From the NCBI GenBank assembly GCA_964435115.1, contig CAYSYM010000019.1, positions 1 through 62,321 of the forward strand: a stretch of DNA of 62,321 nucleotides, read 5' to 3'. Below, one piece after another: positions 16,247 through 25,429 of the stretch. Made by a program: the position numbers and the translations under genes. Origin of the DNA: CAYSYM01 sp964435115 (GTDB taxonomy: Bacteria; Chloroflexota; UBA6077; CF-72). Position 1 is the first letter of the stretch. Each line of letters begins with the position of its first letter. The notes below the pieces were generated by a model. The model did not search any database and was not told where the DNA came from. It saw only the letters and a list, made by a program, of their open reading frames with translations.

Positions 16247-18052
16247 ATGGCAACCGCGTGGGCCGCGGCCGAGGCAACCCAGCTCAGCGTGGGGCGCGAC
16301 GCGGTGGAGGTCTTCGTCCGCTCGTACCAGGCGCTGCTGCGCAGTACTGGCGAAGTGCGGGTGGCCGGGCTGCTGGAGCCTTACCTGGCGATGGCACCCA
16401 GCCTCCACCCGCGCGCGCGTGATCCCCTGCCAGACCCTGCAGCGATCACCTACGTGGGGCTGCGCCTCCCGCCGTCCATGCCGGCGGTCCGTCTCGTCCT
16501 GCTCGGGACGTCGCTGAGCACCATCGCCGCGCGCGGCTACCCCGGCGTCGCTGCCTGGCGGCTGGAGACCTCACCGGCCCGCCGCCGCCGGCAGCTTTAC
16601 GACGGCGGGGAGCAGGCGGCCATGCTGGTCAGCAGCCCGAGCGACCTGGACGACATCATCCCCGCGCTGGTGGCCTACGAGCTGGAGTGGAACAAGCTCC
16701 ACGAGCTCTTCCGGCGCAACCAGGCCCTGGCCCGCCTGGTGGAGCGGGCCGCGGAGGACGGCCCCCGCCAGGGCGACGAGGAGCGTGTGTGCGAGGCGCT
16801 CGGCTTGGCCCGCGAGGAGCTGAAGCGCCTGGCCGTGGTGTGGCAGGGTCGTTCCTGGGCGCTGCTGAAGGAGGTCGCCGAACGGCGCAAGCGGATCGCG
16901 GTGCGCATGCTGGGCGGGAGCTGGAACGACTACGAGCGGGCCGTGGAAGGCTGGTACGAGCACGTGAACACGCACGCGCCCGTCGACCTCGGCACGCGCC
17001 CCGCCTACGTGGTCTCCAGCAACATGCACAGCCTCTCGAACCTGCTGTCTGGCTGGGTCCTCGCCCACCGGGCGGAGATCATCGACTACGTGCAGCGGTC
17101 GGGCAACGAGATGCTCCTGGGTGAGTACGAGGCGATCACCTCAGAGCGCGTGCGGAGCAGCCTGGAGAACTTCCTCTACTACGCCGCCAAGAAGTACCTC
17201 GCCGACCAGCGCAACGGGGCCGCCGCTGCGGCTTTCGAGCGCGCGGAGGCGGCCGCGGGGATCACCACCCTGCGCGTGCCCCTGGGGCCCGACGTGGACG
17301 CCCAGGTGATCGAGCTGAGCAAGCTGCGGCCGTCCACACTCGACCCGCGCCTGTCTGACCTGCCGCACCTGGACCTGGTGGCGCGGAGCGACGCGCTCAT
17401 CCTGAACGTCGACTACCCGCTCGGCCAGGCCTGCTACTTCCTGCAGCGCTGCCTGGCCCGCCACGCGGGTCCCATCCTGGGCATCTACGCCATGGGAAAG
17501 GGGGCGACGCTGACCGGACGCGTGGGCGACGTCCTGCTCAGCAACATCGTCGCCGACGAACGCACTAGCACCACCTACCTGCTTCACAACTGCTTCAACG
17601 CCGAGGACGTGGAGCGGTACCTGGTACACGGCACGGCCCTGGACAACCAGCGCGCGGCGAGCGTGCGGGGGACCTTCCTCCAGAACTGGGGCTACCTGGA
17701 CGCGCTGCACCGGGCCGGGAACAACCTGGTGGAGATGGAGGCCGGGCCCTACCTGGAGGCGATCACGGAGCAGGTGCTGCCGGAGCGCGCTCCCCAGGGT
17801 GACGTGGTGAACCTGGTGGGGGCGCCGATCGACGTCGGGTTCGTCCACTACGCTTCGGACACCCCCTACAGTCGGGGCCAGACCCTCGGCGAGCGCAGCC
17901 TCAGCTACTTTGGCATGGATTCGACCTACGCCTCGGCGCTCGCGATCGCCCGCCGGATCCTGGATCGCGAGGCCGCCCGTCTGGCCGCGGCCGAACAGCC
18001 CGGTCGCGAGAAGACAGACCATGCCGCCCAGCCCGTGGCCGTGCGTGCCTGA
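16247..18052 (+). CDS. Large conserved-looking protein of unknown function
   Basis: 601 aa from the ATG at 16247 (a GTG at 16229 would add six residues). I do not recognise the family. The N-terminal ~330 residues are mostly helical. The C-terminal ~270 look like an alpha/beta domain containing YAMGKGATLTGRVGDVLLSN and GAPIDVGFVHYASDTPYSRG. The Met-Gly-Lys-Gly...Gly-Asp-Val-Leu pattern is weakly reminiscent of the nucleoside-phosphorylase superfamily, but this is only an impression. No signal peptide or membrane helix is seen. It follows the HAD hydrolase and precedes the epimerase, all on the plus strand. Confidence 0.8.
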   Translation: MATAWAAAEATQLSVGRDAVEVFVRSYQALLRSTGEVRVAGLLEPYLAMAPSLHPRARDPLPDPAAITYVGLRLPPSMPAVRLVLLGTSLSTIAARGYPGVAAWRLETSPARRRRQLYDGGEQAAMLVSSPSDLDDIIPALVAYELEWNKLHELFRRNQALARLVERAAEDGPRQGDEERVCEALGLAREELKRLAVVWQGRSWALLKEVAERRKRIAVRMLGGSWNDYERAVEGWYEHVNTHAPVDLGTRPAYVVSSNMHSLSNLLSGWVLAHRAEIIDYVQRSGNEMLLGEYEAITSERVRSSLENFLYYAAKKYLADQRNGAAAAAFERAEAAAGITTLRVPLGPDVDAQVIELSKLRPSTLDPRLSDLPHLDLVARSDALILNVDYPLGQACYFLQRCLARHAGPILGIYAMGKGATLTGRVGDVLLSNIVADERTSTTYLLHNCFNAEDVERYLVHGTALDNQRAASVRGTFLQNWGYLDALHRAGNNLVEMEAGPYLEAITEQVLPERAPQGDVVNLVGAPIDVGFVHYASDTPYSRGQTLGERSLSYFGMDSTYASALAIARRILDREAARLAAAEQPGREKTDHAAQPVAVRA

Positions 18053-18143
18053 GCGTCCGGTCGACGCGTGGAAGGCGTGAGCCCGCGCGGGCGACGTAGG
18101 CGCCGCCGATGGGTCCGCGCCGCCGCACGGAGTGGAGCGTGAC

Positions 18144-19274
18144 ATGATGCGCGAGCGTGTGCTGATCACCGGCGGGGCTGGGTTCATCGGCTCGCACCTC
18201 GCCGATCTCCTGCTCGCCACGGGCCGGGAGGTGGTGGTTTACGACGACTTGAGCGAGCAGGTGCACGGCCCGGGCGCGGGGCGGCCTGGCTACCTGGCGG
18301 CCGGTGTCGAACTGGTGAGCGGTGACGTACGTGACGCTCAGCGTCTGGCTCCGCTCGTCCGCCGCGCCGACGTGGTGGTGCACTTCGCCGCCGCGGTCGG
18401 CGTGGGGCAGAGCATGTACGAGATTCGGCGCTACACCGACGTGAACGCGATGGGGGTCGCGACGCTCCTGCAGACACTGGCCGACGACCGTGGTCGGGTG
18501 CGCAAGCTGCTCGTGGCCAGCTCCATGTCGATCTACGGAGAGGGTGCCTACCGCTGCCCTGTCCATGGACGGCAGGCACCGCGGCTGCGCAGCGAGGCGC
18601 AGCTGCGGGCGCGTGCCTGGGAGCTCCGCTGCTCCGCCTGCGGGCAGATCCTCGAGCCGCAGCCGACGGACGAGGAGAAACCACTCCACCCGACCAGTGT
18701 CTACGCGGTGAACAAGCGCGACCACGAGGAGATGAGCCTGGCGGTGGGGGCCGCCTACAGCCTGCCGACGGTGGCGTTGCGCTTCTTCAACGTCTACGGA
18801 TCGCGCCAGGCCCTCTCCAACCCCTACACGGGGGTGGCGGCGATCTTCTGCGCGCGCCTGCTTAACGGCAACCGTCCCCTCCTCTTCGAGGACGGCCGAC
18901 AGAGCCGCGACTTCGTGCACGTCTCGGACGTGGCCCGGGCGTGCCTGCTGGCGATCGAGCGCGCCGAGGCGGACGGCGAGGCGGTGAACGTGGGCACCGG
19001 TCGCGGGCTCTCAGTGCTGGAGCTGGCCAGACTGCTGGCGGCGGCCCTGGAGCGGTCAGACCTGGAGCCCGAGTTGGCGGGAACCTACCGTGCGGGGGAC
19101 ATCCGCCACTGTTTCGCCGACGTGGGGAAGGCGCGGCGCTTGCTGGGTTTCGAGCCGCGGGTGCGCCTGGAGGACGGGATCACCGAGCTGGTGGAGTGGG
19201 TGGCCGGCCAGCAGGCGCGTGACGGGGTGGCGCGGGCTGCGGGTGAGCTGGTGGCCCGCGGCCTGGCCAGGTGA
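18144..19274 (+). CDS. NAD-dependent sugar-nucleotide epimerase/dehydratase with zinc-ribbon-like insert
   Basis: 376 aa from the ATG at 18144 (GGAG 6 bases upstream). It is an extended SDR: the NAD motif is LITGGAGFIGSHLADLL, the catalytic Ser/Tyr/Lys are in SSMSIYGEG and YAVNKRDHEE, and the end is FADVGKARRLLGFEP. Between the Ser and Tyr segments lies an insert of about 45 residues with CPVH and CSAC, which looks like a metal-binding ribbon. Some dTDP-L-rhamnose 4-epimerase-like SDRs have a comparable cysteine-containing insert. The likely role is sugar interconversion for surface glycans. The substrate is not determinable. Confidence 0.87.
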   Translation: MMRERVLITGGAGFIGSHLADLLLATGREVVVYDDLSEQVHGPGAGRPGYLAAGVELVSGDVRDAQRLAPLVRRADVVVHFAAAVGVGQSMYEIRRYTDVNAMGVATLLQTLADDRGRVRKLLVASSMSIYGEGAYRCPVHGRQAPRLRSEAQLRARAWELRCSACGQILEPQPTDEEKPLHPTSVYAVNKRDHEEMSLAVGAAYSLPTVALRFFNVYGSRQALSNPYTGVAAIFCARLLNGNRPLLFEDGRQSRDFVHVSDVARACLLAIERAEADGEAVNVGTGRGLSVLELARLLAAALERSDLEPELAGTYRAGDIRHCFADVGKARRLLGFEPRVRLEDGITELVEWVAGQQARDGVARAAGELVARGLAR

Positions 19275-19471
19275 CGCCTCCGAACCGGTGGGTTCAGGCG
19301 CGTGGGGGGTCCGGGCTCGTGAGCCGCGCGGGTGGCGCTCCCTGCCCGGCGGCGGCCCAGCGGGTGACCCCCGCGCGCCTAGCGGGCCGATGCGCGCCTG
19401 CGGACTCGGCCAGGCCGAGCGACCGCTGCTCGCCGGCCTGCCCCACGCGGACCACCTGGCAACGGCCGGAC

Positions 19472-20119
19472 TCATGGCCGCGCCACGTCGAGCGGCCGCT
19501 GCTCGGGCGGGAGGAGGGCGGCGATCTCAGCGCGGATGCAGGCGGCGGCTTCCTCCTGGCTTGTGCCAGGGGGCAGGCGGAACACCCGGCCAACACGCAC
19601 GGTAATCCGGCGCCGGCGGGGAAACCGCGCGCCAGGCGGGAGAGCGGCGAACGAGCCGGCGATACCGACCGCGACGAGCGGCACGTCCGCGGTCGCGGCG
19701 ATCCTGGCGAGCACGGGGTTGATGGGCTCCAACCGGCCCACGCGGGTGCGGCGGCCCTCGGCGGCCACGACGACGACGCGGCCGGACCGCAGGGCACCGA
19801 TCAGGGTGCGAATGCCGCCGATGTCCCGGCCGTGTCGCTCGACGGGAATCGCCCCCCACGCCTCGAGGACTTGCTTGACCAGAGGCACCCTGAAGAGCGA
19901 CGCCTTGGCGACGGTGGCCGTGTCCGTGTATGGATCCACCGACATCAGCGCCATCACGTCGAGGAGGCTGGCGTGGTTCACCAGCACGAGTAGCGGGCCG
20001 CGCGGCGGCAGGTGCTCCAGTCCTTCCACGCCGAGGTCGTGCCAGAGGCGCATGTAGGCGCGCAGGACGCGCTTGGCGACGCGCCGTCGCAGCGCTTCGC
20101 GGCTGGGCTCTCGTTCCAT
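19472..20119 (-). CDS. 1-acyl-sn-glycerol-3-phosphate acyltransferase (PlsC family)
   Basis: 215 aa. The acyltransferase motif I is NHASLLDVMAL (NHxxxxD). Motif II is around WGAIPVERHGRD, the motif III equivalent is AEGRRTRVG (usually EGTRS) and motif IV is VPLVAVGIAG. There is no obvious long membrane helix, so it is probably a peripheral membrane enzyme. It would acylate lysophosphatidate to phosphatidate in phospholipid synthesis. The altered motif III makes the exact acceptor uncertain. It converges with the epimerase gene. Confidence 0.85.
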   Translation of the reverse strand: MEREPSREALRRRVAKRVLRAYMRLWHDLGVEGLEHLPPRGPLLVLVNHASLLDVMALMSVDPYTDTATVAKASLFRVPLVKQVLEAWGAIPVERHGRDIGGIRTLIGALRSGRVVVVAAEGRRTRVGRLEPINPVLARIAATADVPLVAVGIAGSFAALPPGARFPRRRRITVRVGRVFRLPPGTSQEEAAACIRAEIAALLPPEQRPLDVARP

Positions 20120-20188
20120 CCGCCGCCTGCCAGAAAACAGCCCGCGGGACGCTTGGGTGGCAGGGTGCGGTGGTAGGGCGGGGCCTGG

Positions 20189-20383
20189 CTAGCCAGGCCG
20201 TCCGTCGACGAGCACCGCCACCTGCCCCTCCTCGGCCGCGGTGGTCGCGGCGGAGGTGATGGCGTGTCCGGCCACGACCGCCAGGGTCGCGCGGCCGGTG
20301 CGGGCCAGGAGCGCCGCCTGCCACTCGGGGTGCTCCCCGAGCAGGCGCAGCAGGTCCGGGAAGTCGGCTACGGTGAAGGGCAT
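20189..20383 (-). pseudogene. Remnant of a DUF3782-like protein (N-terminus joined to C-terminus)
   Basis: 64 aa. The first ~27 residues (MPFTVADFPDLLRLLGEHPE and following) look like the N-terminus of DUF3782-type putative nuclease proteins. The last ~25 (GHAITSAATTAAEEGQ, then LVDGRPG) look like their extreme C-terminus. The coiled-coil and catalytic middle, normally well over 100 residues, are missing, as if deleted in frame. The frame is open and starts with ATG, so a short protein could still be made. Family assignment is from memory of the sequence pattern. Confidence 0.45.
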
Positions 20384-20442
20384 GCAGGTGTGCCTGATTC
20401 TACGACCTCCCGGCTTGGAGCCGGTGGCGGATGGCGCGGGCC

Positions 20443-20471
20443 TTGTGTAGTGCGAACAGGTGTTCTACACT
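20443..20471 (+). promoter_or_regulatory. ssb promoter with embedded LexA (SOS) operator
   Basis: A sigma-70-type promoter is readable: -35 TTGTGT at 20443-20448, a 17-base spacer, and -10 TACACT at 20466-20471. Inside the spacer lies GAAC-AGGT-GTTC (20454-20465), an exact GAAC-N4-GTTC match to the Gram-positive LexA/DinR box. A repressor bound there would block polymerase directly. It is oriented toward ssb, about 70 bp upstream of its start codon. Confidence 0.75.
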
Positions 20472-20539
20472 GAAGGTACGGCCGCGCCCAAGCCGGCCGT
20501 GGTCCAGCGCCGTCGTAGGGAGAGAAAGCGAGCTGTGAG

Positions 20540-21031
20540 ATGCTGCGGGTGAGTTTGCTGGGCAATCTCGGGGCTGACCGCGAGCTGAGGTATTCGCAGA
20601 AGGGGACCCCCATCGCTACGTTCCGCGTGGCCGTTCACCAGGTTCGCACGGGCGCCGATGGCGAGCGGCAGGAGAGCACCGAGTGGTTCCGGGTGCGTGC
20701 TGCTGGTCGGGTGTCCGAGTCCGCGCAGCGTCTGGCTAGGGGCACGCGCGTCCTGGTGGTGGGGCGGCTGGAAGTGGTGCACTACCAGTCGCGCGAGGGC
20801 GAGCCGCGGACTGGGTTCGACGTCTGGGCCGACCAGGTGGTCAACGTCTCGGGGCGGCCGACGGGCGCCGATGTCGAGGCGGCGTTCGAGCCGGACGGCG
20901 CCGAAACGGCGCCGCTCACACCCGTGGGCGCGGCGGAGCGGGAACCGGCCGCGGTGACCGGAGTACGCGTCCGTCCCGCCGCCACGCCGGCCGTGGCGGC
21001 GGCCGATGAGCTGGACGAGTTGCCGTTCTGA
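20540..21031 (+). CDS. ssb: Single-stranded DNA-binding protein
   Basis: 163 aa. The OB fold occupies residues 1-105 (LLGNLGADRELRYSQKGTP, then STEWFRVRAAGR). It is followed by a flexible Ala/Pro/Thr-rich linker and the acidic C-terminal tip DELDELPF, which recruits replication and repair proteins. It binds and protects single-stranded DNA. The SOS-type promoter upstream suggests damage-inducible expression. It converges on the citrate synthase gene with 46 bp between stop codons. Confidence 0.95.
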   Translation: MLRVSLLGNLGADRELRYSQKGTPIATFRVAVHQVRTGADGERQESTEWFRVRAAGRVSESAQRLARGTRVLVVGRLEVVHYQSREGEPRTGFDVWADQVVNVSGRPTGADVEAAFEPDGAETAPLTPVGAAEREPAAVTGVRVRPAATPAVAAADELDELPF

Positions 21032-21077
21032 CGACCTCTCCCGGAGGGGCGACCGCGCAGCGGACGGCCCGGCCCCG

Positions 21078-22448
<1,371 letters not shown>

Positions 22449-22657
22449 GGTCGTCTCCAGCCAGGCCACCGGCAGCGGCCGCGCCCTCGCAGGCCCGTGG
22501 CGCGCTGCCTGGCAGCATGAAACTCAGCGCTCGGTTCGCCTTCGAACCGGCTCTCAAAGCATAGGCGTTGCGCCACCACGCCACAACGCACGCGGGGGTG
22601 GTTGTGCGCAGAGCCCGGGTGTGAGCGGGTGCCCGACGTGCCGGGGCGGCCGCGCGC

Positions 22658-23170
22658 TCAATCGTGCGCGGGGGCCTCTGGTAGCTCGTGCGCCCAGCAG
22701 GGCGGGTCGACACCCTCCAGGGGCTCAGTGGCGGCGGTGCGGCGCGCCTGCTCTTCGCACAGCGAGCCAAGCTGCTCCAGCGCGCGGACGAACTCGCCGC
22801 GGAGCAGCCGCTCTGCCAGCCGACCACCCAGTCGCCCGCCGGGCACGTCGCCGCTCACGTCCAGCGACACGCGGGTCCCGCAGGCGACTGGCTCCAGCCG
22901 GAACGTGGTCGAGAGCCGAGGACCGCGCACGGCGCGCGTGGCGAAGGCGCGCGGAGGATCGAAGGCCACAACCTCAGTCTCGCTCTCCAGCTCCTGGCCG
23001 AACGCGCGGCCGACCACCCGCGCGCGCGACCCCAGGCCAATCGGGCCGCGGCCGAGACGCGCGGCGTGGGCGACGGACGGGTTCCAGGCTGGCAGTCGCT
23101 CGGGCGTGCTGACGACGTCGAACACGACCCCGGGCGAGGCACGGATCTCCACCGTCCCGCACAGGCGCAT
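22658..23170 (-). CDS. SRPBCC (START/polyketide-cyclase-like) family protein
   Basis: 170 aa. The pattern VEIRASPGVVFDVVSTPERLPAWNPS at the N-terminus, the central strand pairs, and the C-terminal helix (GGRLAERLLRGEFVRALEQL) match the SRPBCC hydrophobic-cavity fold. These proteins bind lipids or aromatic ligands or act as cyclases. The ligand is unknown. It is isolated between gltA and the DUF3105 gene on the minus strand. Confidence 0.8.
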   Translation of the reverse strand: MRLCGTVEIRASPGVVFDVVSTPERLPAWNPSVAHAARLGRGPIGLGSRARVVGRAFGQELESETEVVAFDPPRAFATRAVRGPRLSTTFRLEPVACGTRVSLDVSGDVPGGRLGGRLAERLLRGEFVRALEQLGSLCEEQARRTAATEPLEGVDPPCWAHELPEAPAHD

Positions 23171-23373
23171 AGCCCCAGCCTACGCGCTCCACGCCCGCGT
23201 TTCCAGGTGGTGGGGCCCGGTGGGTGCCTGGCAGAGTCATGCGCGGCCACCTCGCGGTACGTGGCATTTGATCTGGCCCACACCTGGTTACGCAAAAGTA
23301 CGCCGCCCACCCGGGCCCGGTGGGGCTCCCGCAGCGTGGCTGGGGACGGCCCAGACCAGTGCGCGCCAGGCGC

Positions 23374-23994
23374 TCAGGAGGCAGCTTCCGGGCCGCGGTC
23401 GACGTGCTCGCGGTAGAAGGCCAGCAGCCGGTCGCGATCGACGCCATCCATCTCGTCCACCCAGTTCCAGGCGACGATCGCGACCGCCCGGTCCATGTCG
23501 CGATACGGCGTGACGACCAGCTTGACGTTGCCAAACCGGCTGCTGCGGGGTGCTCGGTTGTACACGTCCTGCAGCTCGCCCACGCACCCCTGGTCGCACA
23601 GGTCCGGGCGGTACAGGACGACCACGCCGCCGTGCTCCAGGGTGTGCACCCAGTTACCGGGCCCCACCCCCTCCCCGACGACCCCGTAGGCGGCGGGTTC
23701 GTCGTAGTGCGGGCCGGAGCTCGGCGGGCGGTTACGGTACGCCAGCGGGCCCCCGGTGACGGCGTGGCTGGCGCCCTCAGACAGCACCTGGCGCCCCTGC
23801 GCGATGCTGGGGGGCTTCAGCAGTAGGAGCGCCAGCGCGACCAGGAGTGCGAAGGCCACCAGGATCAGGGTGCCCCAGATCGCTCGCCGGCGCCGCTGCT
23901 GGCGGTGGACGGCTTCGATCCTCGCCCGCTGAGCCTCGATACGGCGCTGCCGCGCCGTCTGCCTGGGCGGCTCCGTAGACGTCTCCCCCATCAC
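23374..23994 (-). CDS. DUF3105 family membrane-anchored protein
   Basis: 206 aa. A basic cytoplasmic N-terminus (about 38 residues) and one membrane helix (about 39-60, LILVAFALLVALALLLL) precede an extracytoplasmic domain. That domain has the DUF3105 signature: NRPPSSGPHYDEPAAYG, then VHTLEHGGVVVLYRPD and a CDQGC pair. The function of the family is not established. It begins 4 bp after the stop of the BON-domain gene, so the two form an operon. Confidence 0.85.
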   Translation of the reverse strand: MMGETSTEPPRQTARQRRIEAQRARIEAVHRQQRRRRAIWGTLILVAFALLVALALLLLKPPSIAQGRQVLSEGASHAVTGGPLAYRNRPPSSGPHYDEPAAYGVVGEGVGPGNWVHTLEHGGVVVLYRPDLCDQGCVGELQDVYNRAPRSSRFGNVKLVVTPYRDMDRAVAIVAWNWVDEMDGVDRDRLLAFYREHVDRGPEAAS

Positions 23995-23998
23995 GCGC

Positions 23999-24550
23999 TC
24001 AGGTCGTCGCTGCAGCAGGCGCTGGCAGCGCGCCGGCGTTCCCCGCGGCCGCCGGCTCCTCGCTCGCGGGCGAGAGCGCGTACGGCTTGTACCTGGGGCC
24101 GCCGATGGCCAGCTTCTCCCGTACCAGCGCCACGTGCGGCGCGGTCGACGCCACCGCCACTGCCGCCTTCCTGGTTTCCTCGTTCGGCACCTGGCCCTGC
24201 AGGGTCACCACGCCGTGCCGCGTGTCCACCTGGAGCACATACGGGGCCGTGCGCTCGTCGCGTGCCAGCACGTCCGCCACCCAGCGGGTGAGCTCCGCAT
24301 CGGAGACGAGCTCATTGGAAAGCATCTCGACCTCGTCCAGGCGCTTGACCAGCGCCTCGGCCACGACCTTCTGGGCGATGGTGCGGACGCGCCCGGCCAG
24401 GCGGACCCGTCGTCCCTGGACGTGGATGTTGATCTCGGCGTGGGAGGCACGCAACGGCTCGTACTCCCACAGGGTCTGCCGCACGCGGCTGAACAGCTTC
24501 TTCTCTTCTCCCTGCAGGTGGCGCTCCTGCGTGCCGAGCGGCCAGCTCAT
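23999..24550 (-). CDS. BON-domain protein
   Basis: 183 aa with two BON-like domains: about residues 18-85 (IHVQGRRVRLAGRVRTIAQK) and 85-150 (LQVDTRHGVVTLQGQVPNEE). BON domains bind phospholipids or envelope components. No signal peptide is evident, so the location is uncertain. The C-terminal tail is Ala/Pro-rich. It is transcribed with the DUF3105 gene downstream. The heptamer-repeat region lies just upstream of its start. Confidence 0.85.
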   Translation of the reverse strand: MSWPLGTQERHLQGEEKKLFSRVRQTLWEYEPLRASHAEINIHVQGRRVRLAGRVRTIAQKVVAEALVKRLDEVEMLSNELVSDAELTRWVADVLARDERTAPYVLQVDTRHGVVTLQGQVPNEETRKAAVAVASTAPHVALVREKLAIGGPRYKPYALSPASEEPAAAGNAGALPAPAAATT

Positions 24551-24556
24551 CCTCTA

Positions 24557-24708
24557 CTCCAACAGTGATGAGTGATGGGTTATGGGTGTCCGGTGCTGGG
24601 GTTCGGGCCGTGGGTCATGGGTGATGGCGAGGAGGCGCGCGCCTCCATCTGCCGGCCCACATCTGCCATCTGCCATCCGGGCTCTCACGCCCAACACCCA
24701 TCGCTCCG
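24557..24708. repeat. Degenerate heptamer tandem repeats
   Basis: The intergenic region between the BON and rhomboid genes is built from imperfect 7-base units. ATGGGTN units fall around 24571-24584 and 24611-24626. CATCTGC-type units run from 24646 (CATCTGC, CGGCCCA, CATCTGC, CATCTGC, CATCCGG). Related ATGGGTN units occur at the queA start (38746-38770) and NNNGGTG units inside the M20 peptidase gene. No gene is seen here. Confidence 0.6.
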
Positions 24709-24710
24709 CC

Positions 24711-25370
24711 TCACCACCACCGCCGCTGGCGCGGGCCGAGGATCGGGGCGAGCACGAAGCCCGCCGCGAACCCCCCGGCGTGCGCCCACCAGGCCACGCC
24801 GCTGGCCCCGGTAATGCTCGCCACGCCGCTGAACAGTTGGGCCACGAGCCAGAGCACGAGCAGCACCAGTGCCGGGATGTTCTGTACGGGCTGAAAGAAT
24901 AGCACGGGGGCGAGCGTCCCCAGCGTCGCCCCCGGGAAGAGGACCAGGTTGGCTGCGATCACCCCAGCCACGGCCCCGCTCGCCCCAACCGCCGGCCTCT
25001 GGGCGTCGGGCTCGGCGAGCACGTAGGCCAGCCCGCCGAGGACGCCCGCGGCAGCGTACAGGGCCAGGTAACGCGCCCCCCCGAGCCGCCCCTCCACGGC
25101 TCCTCCGAACGCCGCGAGGTAGAGGAGGTTCGTGGCCAGGTGGAACCAGCCGGAATGGAGGAACGTGCTGCTCACCAGCGTCACCAGCGCGGCGGGATCG
25201 CTGCCGGCCTCGCGCCGGAGCGCGGGCGAGACGTCCCACGGGACGAGCCCCCAGCGTTGCAGGAAGCCGGCCAGGTCGTCGCCTTGGCTCAGCTCCAGCC
25301 CGAAGACGGCCAGGTTGGCCAGGACGAGACCCAGGGTCACCCAGGCCGGTCCCGGGGCGCGCTTGCGCAT
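24711..25370 (-). CDS. Rhomboid-family intramembrane serine protease
   Basis: 219 aa from the ATG at 25370. About six membrane helices. Rhomboid landmarks are HSGWFHLATNLLYLAAFGG after helix 1, the catalytic serine in VGASGAVAGVIAAN and the catalytic histidine in WWAHAGGFAAGFVLAP. It cleaves substrates within the membrane, but the substrates are unknown. It lies 59 bp downstream of clpB on the same strand and may be read through from the heat-shock operon. Confidence 0.9.
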   Translation of the reverse strand: MRKRAPGPAWVTLGLVLANLAVFGLELSQGDDLAGFLQRWGLVPWDVSPALRREAGSDPAALVTLVSSTFLHSGWFHLATNLLYLAAFGGAVEGRLGGARYLALYAAAGVLGGLAYVLAEPDAQRPAVGASGAVAGVIAANLVLFPGATLGTLAPVLFFQPVQNIPALVLLVLWLVAQLFSGVASITGASGVAWWAHAGGFAAGFVLAPILGPRQRRWW

Positions 25371-25429
25371 GCCCAGATTGTGGCGCCCGGGCGCCGCCGC
25401 GTGTGGACGGAAACGAGCGGCGGTGGCGG

